NCBI GenBank assembly: GCA_900550865.1
Contig: URTM01000007.1
Coordinates: 1-64,000, forward strand
Direction: 5' to 3'
DNA length: 64,000 nt
From: an uncultured Dorea sp.
GTDB taxonomy: Bacteria; Bacillota; Clostridia; Lachnospirales; Lachnospiraceae
The notes under the pieces are model-generated. The model did no database searches, was not told where the DNA came from, and worked only from the letters and a program-made list of their open reading frames with translations. Position numbers and translations under genes: made by a program. Shown here piece after piece: positions 63,965 to 64,000 of the stretch; within the stretch, counting starts at the first letter, position 1, and every line of letters begins with the position of its first letter.

Positions 63965-63978
63965 GCACATATATGTGC
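63965..63978 (-). promoter_or_regulatory. Hairpin in the rpmE leader
   Basis: GCACATATATGTGC is a perfect palindrome that can fold with a UAUA loop, 32 bases before rpmE. It could be part of an L31 autoregulatory leader of the Firmicutes type, but only 67 bases of leader are in the window. Confidence 0.4.
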
Positions 63979-64000
63979 AGTAAATTTCTTTTCATTTACA

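Overview
The window is a chromosomal segment of a low-to-mid GC anaerobic Firmicute, most likely a gut Lachnospiraceae (Dorea/Mediterraneibacter/Blautia-like). The inference rests on a Gram-positive PolC with embedded exonuclease, the MurT/GatD pair, PcrA, YerC/YecD, DUF1836, DUF4366, DUF975 and DUF6320 proteins, an indolepyruvate:ferredoxin oxidoreductase operon and the MEP-pathway gene ispG. Almost all genes lie on the minus strand. The plus-strand exceptions are isolated: two left-end remnants, a DUF1836 protein, an 84-residue unknown, asparaginase, an orphan binding protein, a cold-shock protein and an XRE regulator. I saw no rRNA, tRNA, CRISPR array or intact transposon.

Layout. 1-1.45 kb is the edge of a decayed mobile element: a hydrolase broken by a 1-base frameshift and the catalytic C-terminus of a tyrosine integrase, facing the 3' end of rlmD. 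1.45-7.1 kb holds rlmD, a NYN/LOTUS protein, pcrA and small proteins. 7.2-11.7 kb is a heterodimeric ABC exporter with its MarR regulator and a divergent DUF1836 gene. 12.4-20.9 kb carries YerC, a PHP phosphoesterase, asparaginase, two MATE exporters with two small genes between them, ketopantoate reductase and a CMD-cupin fusion. 21-23.3 kb has a C-GCAxxG protein abutting a glyoxalase remnant, then a sodium symporter. 23.4-27.8 kb is a second ABC pair under a TetR regulator with a perfect 24-bp operator. 28-33.5 kb has an orphan binding lipoprotein, a CarD-like protein, a membrane acyltransferase (DUF6320) with an esterase, and DUF975. 33.6-39 kb has an ABC-F protein, a purine permease, an enzyme I paralogue and cspA.

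39.2-54.5 kb is largely core: SseB, the iorA-iorB-paaK-ACT operon (aromatic 2-oxoacid oxidation), a flavin-binding Nim-like protein, MnmM, polC-ispG, small proteins, an XRE regulator and murT-gatD. 54.5-64 kb has a fructokinase, a structured 440-bp gap, aroF, a small exporter, hisC, an aminotransferase, a DUF2156 protein and the translation cluster prfA-prmC-yqhQ-rpmE.

The window is mainly housekeeping. The points most worth following are the mobile-element scar at rlmD, the regulatory palindromes (tetR/ABC, iorA, DUF1836, ptsP, XRE), the C-GCAxxG/glyoxalase scar, the acyltransferase-DUF6320/esterase pair, and the unassigned structured gap near 55.7 kb. I did not find a convincing new defence or mobile system.
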